A DNA stretch of 64,000 nucleotides from Triatoma infestans (GCA_011037195.1 JAAEAF010004265.1:1-64000); one strand, 5' to 3'. Shown: positions 21,880-33,559, numbered from the stretch's first letter. Numbers and translations are program-made. Notes: a model not told the origin generated them from the letters alone.

Positions 21880-22440
21880 TAGGGGAGGGGTAGGTGAAAG
21901 AGAATTCTAGAAGGTCGTATTTTGAAAAAACCGTTATATAGTGCGGACAAATTATTGGTATCATTGCAAAAATTAACAGAACATTTATTTCTTTTGATAT
22001 AATATATCATTTCTGATATACGTATATTTCTTTTTTTCCTGTTAGTTTCTTTTGTTAGTATTTTTGTTTCAGAAACATCAAATTTATTATTTTTTCCCCT
22101 AAAATGTTTCGTCAGTGCAATAATGTTGTCTTTGTCATTTTTATTTTGCAATCGTATTTATGTTGGTACATTCTGCTTTTTAAATATTGTATAGTTTGAG
22201 CAACATAAACAGCTGGACACTGTGTACATCTATCTGGTAAACGAAGTCTGATTGCAATTGTTGGGAGTAGGGTCTTTAAGTTTGCTGTATAACTTGTTAA
22301 TAGTGTTAGTGCATATGCGGGTAAAATGATATTAGAGCGTCTGAAAATGAGCAGATGGCGGGTTGAGGTTTGAGGGATGGAGACTGATGAGGTAGAGACA
22401 AGTGGAGGCGGGACGAGACTGACGGTAACCCACAACGGGA
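21880..22440 (-). pseudogene. Penelope-like element C-terminus with GIY-YIG endonuclease
   Basis: Reading the minus strand from about 22330: NKLYSKLKDPTP, the sequence linking RT to endonuclease in Penelope-like elements; then CTQCPAVYVAQT (about 22220-22185), the zinc-coordinating Cys pair and the GIY-type strand (usually YVGQT); then SRMYQHKYD with the His-Lys of the nuclease. After a frameshift follow IIALTKHFRGKNNKFD, ETKILTKETNRKKRN and SEMIYYIKRNK, the end of the domain. The RT itself lies upstream and is not found. At least two frameshifts and internal stops show it is dead. Confidence 0.85.
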
Positions 22441-23221
22441 AAAACCGGTTTAAGTCTGTAACTAGAAAAATATGAGCTAAATGTTTTTTAGAGGTAGAAA
22501 ATATATATATAATCTGTATGACAAGATTGATTTTAGCCTCCCCAGTTAGACAAGGTTATCTATATGAGGGTACGAGGCTGTGCGTCACAACAGTTTGAGG
22601 AGGTGAAATAAGTGGGGTGCATAAGAGAGGAATCGCATTACTTAGCCTGTCTGAGGTGACAGGAGACGCTGACAGCACTCCGAACAAAATGAACAAGTTT
22701 TTAAAAGAAAAAAAGACAACTTTTCCATGGGAAGTGCCTTTATATTTTATCGCAGCCAAGCTCAACGATATTGTAGCACTCTCTGTTAGCGGCTGTCCGT
22801 GCTAGCGTTACTCTCGACTACTTTCTGTTTGTCTGTGTGTCCTAGTCTGCTAAAAACACCTGGTTCACTTCACACAATCACTACTCTAGACTACAGTTCC
22901 AAAATACCCTCACAGATTCTTGCTTCTATACCCCAACAAATACTTTTCCATCTCACCTCCAGCCCAAACCCAGCGGAGACTTGTCATCGCCCTTTCTTGC
23001 TCTATATTCTCACTCAAGTCTTTTAAACTTAAACTTATATAAGGTTTATTGCAAAAGTAAAAAGCTTAAACTTTGCTAAACATAATTTGTAACGGTATTC
23101 AGTCTCCAGATGAAAGCAATATGACAAACTAATTGCCTGCTTTAAAAATTTAAACCTTACCTCGCTTAATCGATAGCCATCATTCACGAATCAAATAAAT
23201 CTTTGTTAATAGTAATCATTA
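22441..23221. other. no gene recognised
   Basis: Several short overlapping open frames (22556-22805 on both strands, 22799-23026) have no known motif. Nothing supported. Confidence 0.45.
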
Positions 23222-23436
23222 TTTTTGTATGAGAGGGACAAGTACTGTGATAGCGCACTAGATTGAAACTCGGAGGAGCTGGGTTCGAGTTTCGAGTTCA
23301 GGAACTCTGTCTTCAGATTTCTCGCCGTAACGTACAGTTGATTATCCCATGATGAGGCAATATTGTCTGCAACAAATGCCGGCAGTGCCCTGAGAAGGCT
23401 CAAAGTGCGCTAATAATTTCAGATGTTGACGCGCTT
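23222..23436 (+). mobile_element. tRNA-derived SINE, diverged copy
   Basis: It has a B box, GGGTTCGAGTTTC, near 23280 and an A-box-like GATAGCGCACTAG upstream. Its 3' part, GCAGTGCCCTGAGAAGGCTC and CAGATGTTGACGCGCTTA, followed by an A run, matches the SINEs at 38044, 43503 and 58126. The centre differs, so it is a divergent subfamily or a mosaic. Confidence 0.7.
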
Positions 23437-24128
23437 AGAAAAAAAAAGAAGAAAAAACTGATGCGGCTTTGGTAGGATATTATAAGTTTTTCTCTTTCGC
23501 GATTTTTTTCTTAATGCTGCCAAAATTTCCAATAAACTGTGACTTATTAATTTATTAAATTTTATTTATTTATTAAATACTTGTTACTATTATTTGAAAC
23601 AACTTTTTTCAGAATCAAATTAGGGTGTTCTACAAGAAGCTGAATTCAGTCTGTAATGTCATTTTAGTAAAAGATCGCAAAAGATTTCCAAAAAATGATT
23701 ATAAATATAACTCGTACATCTTACAGCACACACCTGCGCGCGCATGATATATTCACCATGAGAAGGAAATCATTTGTTGCATGCAAGTAAATCCGAAGTC
23801 ATTGTGCTTTATGAAAAAAGTGGACGGTGATAACATGCGTGTGATAACACATTTAGATACTAGTTAATAGTACGGAGCAGAATAGTACGAACCAACTATA
23901 ACTCTCTGATCAAACCGATTAGAGATCAGTTTGCAACAAAAATTTCTTTACGCAGAGGAAACAAGGAGTAACTGGTGAACTAGCGAAATAAGTGGGATAT
24001 GAGTTTAGGGCGACCAATTACTAAGAGTTAGTGGACAGAGTCCTTAGGCACAGAGTGTGCGGAAGGACAAGAAGGATTCTGAGCTGCTGGTGGCGGGCGG
24101 CTTACAGAAGGGTTTTAATTCAGTCCTC

Positions 24129-24130
<2 letters not shown>
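23437..24130. other. no gene recognised
   Basis: AT-rich, with TTTATTTATTTATTAAAT runs near 23555. A GC-richer segment precedes the GA microsatellite. Nothing coding. Confidence 0.5.

Positions 24131-24172
<42 letters not shown>
24131..24172 (+). repeat. (GA)n microsatellite
   Basis: 21 uninterrupted GA units. Confidence 0.97.
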
Positions 24173-24174
<2 letters not shown>

Positions 24175-26937
24175 TGTGAAAAGCAACTAACTAGCAGGGA
24201 GAGAAAGCAGTAAGTACCCTCCAATCGATATGTGAGTTAGTGGCCACATGTCGCCCATATATAACATTATCTACCCCGCCCCTCGCCAATAGTCTTCCAT
24301 TTCAACAAAATACTTATCGCATTATGAATTGCTTTTAATGAATTACGCAGGAACTTTTGCTTTAAAAACTTTTGCAAGGAGCAAAAATTCAAATAATATT
24401 TTTATTAAATAAATTCAAGAACATCTATTAAAGCTACGAATATAAAGTCTGATTTCTTAACAAGAGATTTTTTCGTGATAAACCGCCTCATTAAAAAGTG
24501 TGTGTAAAGGCTTGGAATTTCAACCATCTACCAGGTGTTTATCAAAAGAAGGACGAATCACCAAACCGAAGACGATGACTATAATATGAACTTGGACAAT
24601 ATTCTAATGTCATCCAGCAGTGCGGACAACCAAAACCTATTCTCCTTTCTCCTTTCTCTATATTCTACCTAAAACATCCGTTTACTGAGTACCTTAAAGA
24701 AAGATATAATGAACTGTGTAAAACGAACTTCCAAGTGCATGAGAATTCTAATTCATTCTAAAATTTAAATCAAGAAAATAATAATCCAGTCGGTCATGTT
24801 GCCATCAAGATTCACAAGAAGTCTCATTGCTTCGAAGTTCATGGTCTGTATACGGAAATCGACAATGTTATGACCATTCAGCAGTGGAAAACCATATTTT
24901 GAAACGCTTTTCAGCATTACCTAACTATCATACGCTCTTCTCACTACCTGGCAAGATTAGAGATAATTGGGCCAAGTTAATGTTTTTAAGGCAAAGCATA
25001 GCATAAATGGTGTTCGAATGCCTCTAAAACTGGTCAGAATGTCTGATGGCAGATAATTCAGGTTTTGTTTTAGGAGTCTCTGTGCTAGAAAAGTCGTTCC
25101 CATCATATTTATGGATCGATAACTTGATAAGCATGTTAAAGAAATTATTCTGAGCGGTTTTCAGCTTGATTTAAAATGAGACCAGCTATAAACTAATATC
25201 CAACAGTGCTCATGAGAGTAGCCAGCAAGAGAGTCATGTTTGCTAGGCTACTTCCTTGCAGCATTTTCTTGTAATTGTAATTGTATTTTATTTTGGAGTT
25301 TAGTTTTGGCCCTCTGACTGTAGTGTCTGTTTTTGAGGGTTTGGGGAGACAAGAAATACTTATGTTGAGTAAAGTTAGACTTACTGAACACTGTTTGTAA
25401 TAAGTGCGAATACTGCAAGGACTCTACACTGTAAGATTTTAGAGTGAGAGTATGGTAGCGTGAGAAGAGAGTGACAGACTGACTGGCAGAGTGACGGTGT
25501 GAGAACGAAGTACGTTGACTCAATGAGACAGTGTGATAGTCAGGCACCTTCCTTTTTTACAGGCGGCTGGACTAGCCACTACTCTCTTTAACTTTTCCTT
25601 TCATTACCCAGATGCGCTTGCCCCCTCTATGAGCTTGAGGTAAGCAGAAATGCAGTGACTTGAGGTGGGGAGGGGTTTGGTCGATTACGTGATCATTACC
25701 ATTATAACACGCATTATCAAGCAACAGATAGAAAAAATAGGCACATAGCCATCGTACCTAGCGCATAGCCCAAAACCAATTGGCCTTGCCTACACAGTAG
25801 GCAAGTTACCATCCCTGCCACGGGGAAGCGGTTTACAGAATACGTCTCCAGCTATACGGAATTTTCTAGAAAAAAGCTCGATTTTCTCTAAACTGATCAT
25901 CATTACCATACCACTTTTATTTGAAACATTTTTACAAAAAAAATTATTTTAGAGAATTTAGTGGAATCTGGGAGACTTAATTGGGAGTTAGACTAAATTG
26001 CCCTCGGGAACTTGTCTTAGAGGGGGGTGTATCATATTCATTTACACCTTCCCTAAATTCACTAATTATGCTTAGTTATCCCCTTCAAGTGTATCTATAA
26101 CAGTAATCCCAAGCTTGAAGAAACTCTGCCACGCAGAATTGTAATACTTGCATTAAAGGTCGTGAGCCACTTTCACACGGATTTTGGTTGATCTATTTTC
26201 ACACTAAAATAATTGTAGACGGACCACTTATGATTCCAAACCAATATTGCTCATATCTTCTTTGTAAATCATACTAACCGGGCCATTTGGATAATTATCG
26301 CAAGTACAATCAACTTGGGGCACGCAATGCCGTCTGTAGGCTTGCCAAATGCATTTGTTATGCACACTGACGTATGTAGTTTATTATAGCTATATCTGCA
26401 AGTGGGTCCAATCCGCGTGTGTAGAAGATTACACAAATTAATTTTCTTGACAAGTACAAGGTGTTTCACTTAAGAAGGATCAAGTTAAATAAAAGCGCAT
26501 CCTGGCGGCCGAAACATGAACTATATTTCATGCAGTTTATCTGACAAAGTGTTAAAATATTTGCGCTGTTTTTGCTTGAAATAATATTCGACTGAAATAA
26601 ATCTATTAACTAAATTTTTGCACATTAAAAAAACTTTTCTTTGGCTGGCTCAAAGTTTATCAAATAAACACTATTTTATCAATCTATTGGGAAATGCTAA
26701 AAAGTTGCACCAGAGTCTGTTCTTTTCTTCCGTCACTAAGAGTATAAAATTAAGATACTGAAAAATCTGTTGATTTTACTATTCGCGTTTTGTGGGGTGC
26801 GATTTTCCCAACTCTACTTTGACTGATACACTTGGCTAATTAAGAAAAGTACCACAGCTAAGTTAGGAAAATCTGAAGTGAACCAATCACACGATTTATC
26901 TAAATAACCTAAAAATTTTTTAAGGGGATCTATTGTG
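24173..26937. other. no recognised gene; possible old coding remnant at 24600-25200
   Basis: 24660-24850 has broken stretches with protein-like text (YLKERYNELCKTNFQVHEN, then VAIKIHKKSHCFEVHGLY), suggesting an old transposon ORF that I cannot name. The minus-strand frame 25547-25248 is Ser/His/Tyr-rich and probably chance. 25870-26100 and 26160-26470 hold AT-rich sequence and weak X-like blocks. Confidence 0.35.
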
Positions 26938-27107
26938 CCCTTCCGGAGCCTCAGTATTCTCTAGCTTCAGACAACGCCCATCACCGGATACTGAGCTGTG
27001 GAGGCTCCAAGGAAGTAAAACTCCAAGGGCAGTATGCTGGATTCGAACCCGGGACCTCCGCATTGCTAGTTCAGCGCGCTACTACTGGAGCTAATCCCTT
27101 CCGTTAA
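26938..27107 (-). mobile_element. tRNA-derived SINE, minus strand, variant subfamily
   Basis: The minus strand starts AAGGGATTAGCTCC, has the B box GGGTTCGAATCC (27044-27055 region) and continues TTGGAGTTTTACTTCCTTGG and CCACAGCTCAGTATCCGGTG, parallel to the SINE at 58126. The 3' end differs (GGAAGGGCACAATAGATCC) and lacks the ATGACCACAGATGTTG block, so this is a different subfamily. Confidence 0.8.
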
Positions 27108-27114
27108 TAACATT

Positions 27115-27375
27115 AAATAAAACTAAATATGTTGCCAATTTTTCCAATTTGAAGAAAATCGGTTAAGCCGAAATAAATTTCTACTGTGTACATTTTTTGC
27201 AATTTTTGCGGATTTCTTCATAATAACTCCAACGAATTTCATTAATTTGGTACACTAACTGTGACTATAGAGATCTGTCACTTTTGTTTGAAACTGTGTT
27301 TCGAGAAATTCATTTAAAGAAGTTTGGGGGGGGGGGCAGTTTATGCTTTTCTAAAAAATAGTCATTTTATTAAGA
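27115..27375 (-). repeat. X-family repeat copy
   Basis: It carries GAAGAAAATCGGTTAAG, TTTGGTACACTAACTGTGA, ATCTGTCACTTTTGTTTGAA, AAATTCATTTAAAGAAG and TTTATGCTTTTCTAAAAAA in order. It is the reverse complement of the central part of the copies at 8855 and 60195. Confidence 0.7.
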
Positions 27376-29552
27376 CAAACATTTAGTTTTTTGTTTTATT
27401 TTATATATTTGCTTATAATCATACAGATTGTAGCAGGAGTTGCTGTAAATACAATACTAACGAATATATTAGGGCTATAGATAATACAAAGTAAATTCAG
27501 AAAGATAGAAAAAATACAGTCAAAATGAAAGCATTTTTAAAACTAAAATAAAAAGTTTCACTTTTACAAATATAAATGAAATTAAAAATTCTCTAAAATA
27601 TCTTGCTACTGGCAATAAGAACGGCATTACACAAAATAAATTCAAACAAAACAGAAAATATCCAGAAAAAGAAAAAAAGGAATTTAGAGAAATAATGCAA
27701 ACAAGAAAAACAGATACTATATAAAGGTATATATATATGCTAAACATAGTGAACACGTATTTATTTATTGGTGGTCTAATAGAATGAGTATTAATCGTTC
27801 AACACAAAAGACCTCATTTTTAGAGAACTTATTAAAACAAACTTTTAGTAAAAATTATGTTTAAAGAAAATTTATCAATTACAATTTTGTTAACTGCAGT
27901 AAGAGAAAGTAGTGTGAGTGTTTCACTCCAGATTTTCAAATATTATTATATAAAAATAGATAGTGTATTTATCACGTGCCACCTGTGAATTATCGCGTAC
28001 CGCCATATATCTGCTGGATTGTATTATTTGAAATTATTGTTTTTTGGTATTTGTATGCAATTGTATTAGCAAATACTTATTGTGTTTGCTTGACGATGTG
28101 AGCTCTTCGTTAAAACTTCCAAATAATCTAAACTAGCTCACCACTAGCTCTTTGTAGTTGTAAATTTATTCATTGATCTAGTTTCAATATTGCTCATTTT
28201 CTTAGTTCTCTAACTGAGGAATACCATAGGGTCTGCAGTTAATATAGAGACTAATAAGGATGAATTAGCAATGGAATTTGATGATTTTGTAACTTGAACT
28301 AAATGTATATTCACAGCATATTACGTAATAAATGATAAAAATTAAACAGAAAGATGAATGTGATAATATATTGAAAGTAATACGACTCAGGGGGAGGAAA
28401 GTGCGCCATGTTTCTAATTTATCGCAGTCAGGGCTAATCAACAATACCGGAAATTGAAATGAAAAGTAAAGTAAAATAATAAATAAAAACGACGAACTGA
28501 CTGTAGCGGTTATATTAGGGGAAGATTTAAAGTTGATATGTTTGAAAATGGGACTGTCAATTATTTACCACCGTGCGTGTGTACTGCACTAGTAGGAGGT
28601 GGGCATGTTGTAGATGATGGCGTTGTCGAAGTAGTAGTGTGTGCTGGCATGGCACCAACATAGCCGGAGAAGAAACGACTGACTCATGGTCTGCTCCAAG
28701 CTCGCAGGCTCCACAGTGCTAACACCCTCTACTCTAGCACACCACCATAATGCTCAGGTCGTATCATCAAGACTCCACACTCACTCATAACTTACACATT
28801 TACACCAACAAATTAACCCACACACACACATATATATAAACCATTTTCCCTAAGAGCTATTTATTTTATTTTAAATCTGAACCACTAATATTATTACAAC
28901 GATATTCAAAATAAGAAATGTATGTTAATTAGTTGTTGTTGTAGATAACTAATGGTGTCAGTGGATCATAGAAAGAACAACTCAAATGACTGAGCCAAAC
29001 TAGTCGGACACCTTCATTATTATTCCTGATCCATCCATCCTAATATATTTCAAGAAATTTATACGAAACATGATCTTATAGACATTTAAATTTCAAGTTG
29101 TAACTAGGTAGCCTTGGTAATTTTGAAGGTGGAGAACTAATATAATGTCCTTTTAAAAAAGCTCATGACACCTCAGCTTTCTGTGGTAAGCTTTCAAACA
29201 ACAGTGACGTCTTTACATGGATTGTTAATATACCAAGTTTCAAGAAACACGCTGACATAGTTATCGAGGAAATCGTGTAAAACAAAAGCCTGGCAGGAAA
29301 TTAGCATTTCCGGTAGACTAGGAATTTTAGCGATTTATTTAACGTGTGTGCGGAACCCCTTTACAATATATTTTCTCAGAAAAATAATTTTAATACAGGT
29401 GATAAAGGTGAATGTCCCGATATTGTATGTATATTACAAAATAGACAAGATTAAATTATAATCTAAAGTTTAGAGAAAATTGTTGGAGCCATTTTCGAGA
29501 GAATCGCAAAACGCTAAAAAATTTTGGATGGTGGATTTTGACTGATAACTTC
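27376..29552. other. no gene; X-family terminus at 27895-27945
   Basis: AAGAGAAAGTAGTGTGAGTG and TTTCACTCCAGATTTT at 27900-27940 form the terminal block of family X, minus orientation. 28560-28830 is GC-richer with CA repeats and no recognised function. 29010-29550 contains weak X blocks (for example GAGCCATTTTCGAGAGAATC near 29486). The frame 27756-27520 is hydrophobic AT-driven sequence. Confidence 0.45.
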
Positions 29553-29712
29553 CTGATAATGTTGTGGTTTAGTCCGTAGAGCTGGCAAGCATCAGAGGTA
29601 TTTTCCGTGATAGTCTGCTTCATTTTGTGGTCGTCGACCAGTTTCGGACGTTCGCCCATCATCAGGATGTCTTGACAATACAGTGTGGTAACACAGACTT
29701 CATAGAGCAAAA
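29553..29712 (-). repeat. HH1 hammerhead repeat, copy 2
   Basis: Minus-strand HH1 unit: GCTCTATGAAGTCTGTGTTA, CCACACTGTATTG, the ribozyme 29632-29669, AAAATGAAGCAGACTATCACGG (split by the eye into AAAATGAAGCAG and ACTATCACGG), then GCTTGCCAGCTCTACGG. It faces copy 3 (30938-31074, plus) head to head. The LINE at 29717-30930 sits between them. Confidence 0.85.
29632..29669 (-). ncRNA. hammerhead ribozyme motif, HH1 copy 2
   Basis: On the minus strand: stem I strand CATC, core CTGATGA, stem II GGGCG-AA-CGTCC (one G-U pair), GAAA, a short stem III within ACTGGT, the cleavage triplet GTC and the second stem I strand GACG. All invariant core residues are present. One stem I pair and the ACCGGT palindrome are altered, so activity would probably be reduced. 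Confidence 0.7.
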
Positions 29713-29716
29713 TCAT

Positions 29717-30930
29717 TTTTTTTTTTTTATCCAACGCTCTCGTCGTTGGCCTTCTCGGCCATCGACTCCTCGCAGCCCAGTACAGTGTAGCTTGGTTCTT
29801 CAGAGACGATTCTTGTAGGCACTTCTCACGTCCTGCAACGCCGGACATGTAAGTAAGTGGTCCGCATCCATTTCTACCATCCAGCACAATGAGCAAATGG
29901 GCGAATCAACCACACCAATTCTATGTAAGTGTTTATTGAAGTAGTCATGTCCAGTGGCAAATATGAAGCATGCTACAGCACCGGCTAGGCAAGTCGCTAG
30001 GCAGTCGGGTTTGGGGGTCGCACAATGGAGTCCATCGCTTGCCCTCTGAACATCGCCGCATGCATTCATCCAGCATTACCTGGAAGGACTCTGTGGCCAC
30101 TCTTTTTGCGGTGTGCAGTGAAATCCTTTTATTAGGCTAGTGTGTCCGCCGACTCATTGCCTGGTATATCGCAGTGGCTATCGGATGAGACTGTCGGCTA
30201 GGTCCTTGCAGCATTCCACGGTTTCATCGCCACTGATGCCAGGGTTAGCGATGGTTAGAAATGCTCCCTGGGAGTCAACAAACAAAACAATCTTGGTTCA
30301 GGGTTTCTTGGCAAGTGCCTCGAGAGCTAGCTTAATCGCAGTCACCTCCCCATCAAAATTAGAGGCCAGCCTGCCAACGGGTGAAGTGCATGACAGTAAA
30401 CACCAGCTCCCGCATTACACGAAGCACTGGCGGCCGAACCATCTATGTAAACATGAGTCCATTCCGAGGGAGGTACCAAACCTGAATGGTTTCCATTGCG
30501 ATAGCTTTCACGATCAAAGGAGGAGTAACATTTTTAATTACCTCTTCAATCAGCTGTGTTCTACATGAGGGGAACCGTCTAAACATCCAATTGGAATTAC
30601 CAGGAAGCAATTGCGGCAGAGCAGTGCACATACCTAACTGGGCACTGAATTCCTTGACCCGATGTGTAAAGCTGCCTTGTGTTTTAAACCTTTTCCCAAC
30701 TTCAGTGCCCTGTATCCAATATTCATTACCAGATCTTATCATTCTTTCATAAAGTACGACTGCGGCCTTAGAAAGTCTAATATGCAGGGGTCCATTTGTG
30801 TCTGTGCTTTCATAGCAGCTATTGGCGAAGAACGTGTACCCCAGTAATCACTCGTAGGGCTGAGTTTTGAACTTTAGCCAACTTTGCGACAACAGAGTGT
30901 CGCAGTAGCCAAGGCTTCACCACCATTCTC
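29717..30930 (-). mobile_element. RNase H-bearing LINE fragment at the apex of an HH1 pair
   Basis: The poly(A) tail appears as T at 29717-29728. Reading the minus strand upward: LCWMVEMDADHLLTCPALQD (split CSLCWMVEMD, DHLLTCPAL; 29900-29840) is the C-terminal Cys/His knuckle, ATGHDYFNKHLHRIGV precedes it, ESADTLA-like RNase H text lies near 30145, and KVQNSALRVITGV near 30870 is thumb sequence. The element is 5'-truncated and full of stops. It is flanked at once by HH1 copies 2 and 3 in opposite orientation. Confidence 0.8.
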
Positions 30931-30937
30931 TAACACT

Positions 30938-31074
30938 ACAGTATATAAACTGATTTTGCTCTACTAAACAGTGTTTCACACTGTTTATCAATACATCCTG
31001 ATAATGGGCGAACGCCCGAAACCGGTCAATGACCACAAAATGAAGCAGGTCATCATGGAAAATATCTCTGATTC
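30938..31074 (+). repeat. HH1 hammerhead repeat, copy 3 (mutated core)
   Basis: Unit begins ACAGTATATAAACTGATTTT and runs to AATATCTCTGATT. The ribozyme region 30994-31031 has CATC, CTGATAA (the conserved G replaced by A), an intact GGGCG/CGCCC stem II, GAAA, ACCGGT and GTC, then AATG. The core mutation should abolish cleavage. Confidence 0.8.
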
Positions 31075-31383
31075 AGAAAACGGTAATAGTCCCCTGATAT
31101 GCTCAAAGGAATATCACCTCAATTTTTCTTTTTGAATTATGTAACTTTTAAATTATTATATATACATATATACAACATACATGCTCACCATTTTCTAAGT
31201 CATCTTTGCAATCTCAGGTGAAGTCAAAACTTTTGGTAAAAACTCAATTTCAATTTTTCAAGATCCAGATGACAAGATGCAGTTTTCCATTCTACAGCCG
31301 CAAGAGAAAGTAAAAATGAACAATGATTTCATCTCAGCTGGCAGGCGGAAGTGGCTGGACCAGCTTAGCCTTTGATATCTATC

Positions 31384-31447
31384 TGTCTATCAAGACATGC
31401 AGATGATGGGCGAAGGCACGAAGCGCACGGAAATGAAACAGACTAAC
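31384..31447 (+). repeat. older HH-like element, 5' part, interrupted by the 31460-31719 insertion
   Basis: ATGCAGATGATGGGCGAAGG then CACGAAGCGCACGG resembles a decayed hammerhead (CAGATGA in place of CTGATGA, GGGC-like stem II, GAAG). Its 3' part continues at 31732-31765 as TTTTCCAGCGCTGC and AAATCCAACCAAA, the same end as the HH1 unit (TTTCCAGCTCTGCGGAACC). Joining the flanks across the insertion restores an HH1-like layout. Confidence 0.55.
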
Positions 31448-31535
31448 GCAAATAAACATTTGTTGTGGTGGTTGGTTCCGCAGAGCTGGAAAGCATCAGA
31501 GACATTTTCCGGGATAGCCTGCTTCTTTTTGTGGT

Positions 31536-31573
31536 CATCGACCGGTTTCGGGCGTTCGCTCATCATCAGGATG
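31536..31573 (-). ncRNA. hammerhead ribozyme motif, left arm of the HH1 pair
   Basis: Minus strand: CATC, CTGATGA, stem II GAGCG-AA-CGCCC with one A-C mismatch, GAAA, ACCGGT, GTC, GATG. Core and stem I are intact. Confidence 0.75.
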
Positions 31574-31640
31574 CCAACGCTCAGTGTATCAACTGTATTT
31601 GCTCTGTACAAGTCTATGTTATTATACTGTTCAAACAAAA

Positions 31641-31678
31641 CATCCTGATGATGGGCGAACGCCCGAAACCGGTCGATG
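31641..31678 (+). ncRNA. hammerhead ribozyme motif, right arm of the HH1 pair (intact core)
   Basis: CATC 31641-31644, CTGATGA 31645-31651, stem II within 31652-31664 (GGGCG-AA-CGCCC), GAAA 31665-31668, stem III ACCGGT, cleavage triplet GTC ending 31674, GATG 31675-31678 pairing with CATC. Every invariant residue of a type I hammerhead is present. Stem III is too short to close on itself, but ACCGGT is self-complementary, so two ribozymes could pair there, as is known for the short-stem-III hammerheads of Penelope-like elements and retrozymes. Confidence 0.82.
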
Positions 31679-31765
31679 ACCACAAAAAGAAGCAGGCTAT
31701 CACGGAAAATGTCTCTGATGCAAATAAATATGTTTTCCAGCGCTGCAAATCCAACCAAATAACGT

Positions 31766-33559
31766 TTGCTACATTTTTAAAATTAGTTAAGTTACGCGGG
31801 CGAAATAATGAACGCTGGGACCAGACAGTTTTGATAATTAAAAATAAATAAATAAATAAAATAAATCATCCAGTCGCTGCCAGATTAGTATTATTCAATA
31901 ACACCATGATAAATCTGAGCTCTACAACAACAACGCCGGTTTATTATTTATTTATTGAAAAGTCAGACTGGTTAAATATATATTATTGTAAGAAGACTCG
32001 AAATATATTATTGGAGAAGGAACTCCCGAAATCCAAGATGGAAACTTTGGGAGGCAAAAAGAATTAGCGGGGGGAAAATAGATCAAAGAATATTGACAAG
32101 GTTTGTTACAAGGTATGCCCATCTAACAAGAATGCTGAGTGATACATGAACCAATAAATGGCACCGTCTAATGGAAGAAAAGAGAAACTTGATGATTAAA
32201 ATATTGGATGGCTATTGCAGAGAAACAATTGGCTGGTTATGAGCTCCGTAGAATTGGGAGCAGGACAGCAACCAATGGTATTGGAAAACATGATATTGTG
32301 AGCAGATGGAACGCCTTACAAGTAAAGTAAATAAGAAAATGTGAAATCAATGATGTGATTGCTCCAACTTCAATCTCCCTTAGGGGAAGGGGACCAGCCA
32401 CTTCTTCAGGATTCTGGACATGCCTGCGGGTATTTCAGCTTGTTACGATTAAAATTTATACTGATCTACCAAACACAAAATATAAATAGACGTTGCAGCG
32501 GAATTGATGCAATTAGAGTAACGCCAAAAACATTCAATGCACACTTTTTGATCGCTCATAAGTGATGACCTTCTATTCTTTAGAAAATAAGCGTCATCAC
32601 ATCATAACTTGTATGATGTAGAGGATTGGGCTCTGTAGCCACTCACCCTAATCATTTGTTGCTTGGATTAGGTTGGTAAGGTACGCTATATCACAAACCC
32701 GATACAACGTGTAAGAAGTATTAGTGAAATCTGTCACAAGCTGGCTGAAATCTGACTACCCAGTAACGCTTCACCAACCAAGAAAAACGATTAACGTATA
32801 TTACAAGGCCAATGAAGTATAAAATTAGAAAATGTCTAGTGTAATAAGAAACTTACAAATGAAAATAAATGAACAATACGTGCTATTATTCTACCATTTC
32901 CTTTGGAGTAAATTATGTACCTAGATTCCTAGTTGGTTCGAATTATTAGTGAAACAAAAACGAAGATATATAAAGGAATTTAAATAAGAATTTGGGAATA
33001 GTTGAGGAAGTGAGCCATATTGTGATGAAGGGAGCAACTGAAGGAGTGTGCGAACTGAAGAAGGGTACTGGCAGGATGTTTGGATATTGATTATCTAGTC
33101 GGCAGAACTATAGATAATAGGTACATTGAACAACCTACATAATACTATAACAGCGCAATCTGATGAAATACTGACAAAGTGCATATATTTATTTTAGCCT
33201 GAAGGCCGCCTACATGTTAGTTCAGAACAGAACAGAGGAACAGGGATTAGAAAACACTGGCCGCTAGATAGAAAGAGCCTATGCAGATGTACCATATGTC
33301 CTCGAGACACTGTACCCTACCCTCCCGTGTCAAACTTTGCCTTCTCTCAATCCCTAAAACAAATGGATCACATATGGCCCACAGAAAATACCTGCATTGT
33401 ACTCTATCCCAAACTATATTATTCACCATAATTACTAATCCATTTATGTTATATTCCAGAATGCTCCACTGATTATTTTACAATCAAACCAAGGATACGA
33501 ACAATTTGAAACAGGTAGTGAATATGTTCAACAATATGGATAGTTAAACGAGATGATGT
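31766..33559. other. no gene recognised
   Basis: AT-rich. Open frames at 32359-32565 and 33247-33472 are short and without motifs. Nothing supported. Confidence 0.45.

Larger units (their letters stand above)
31460..31719. mobile_element. head-to-head pair of HH1 repeats inserted with 12-bp duplication
   Basis: 31460-31574 is an HH1 unit on the minus strand and 31575-31719 one on the plus strand; the two 5' sides meet in the middle. The block is bounded by GCAAATAAACAT (31448-31459) and GCAAATAAATAT (31720-31731), 11 of 12 identical, so it inserted as a single foldback unit. The right arm keeps a longer 5' part (CAGTGTATCAACTGTATTTG). Confidence 0.8.

Noticed and set aside
25248..25547. 99-codon minus-strand Ser/His/Tyr-rich frame
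   Set aside because: Low-complexity composition from a GAGTGAGAGTATGG-like purine-rich strand; no support as a gene.
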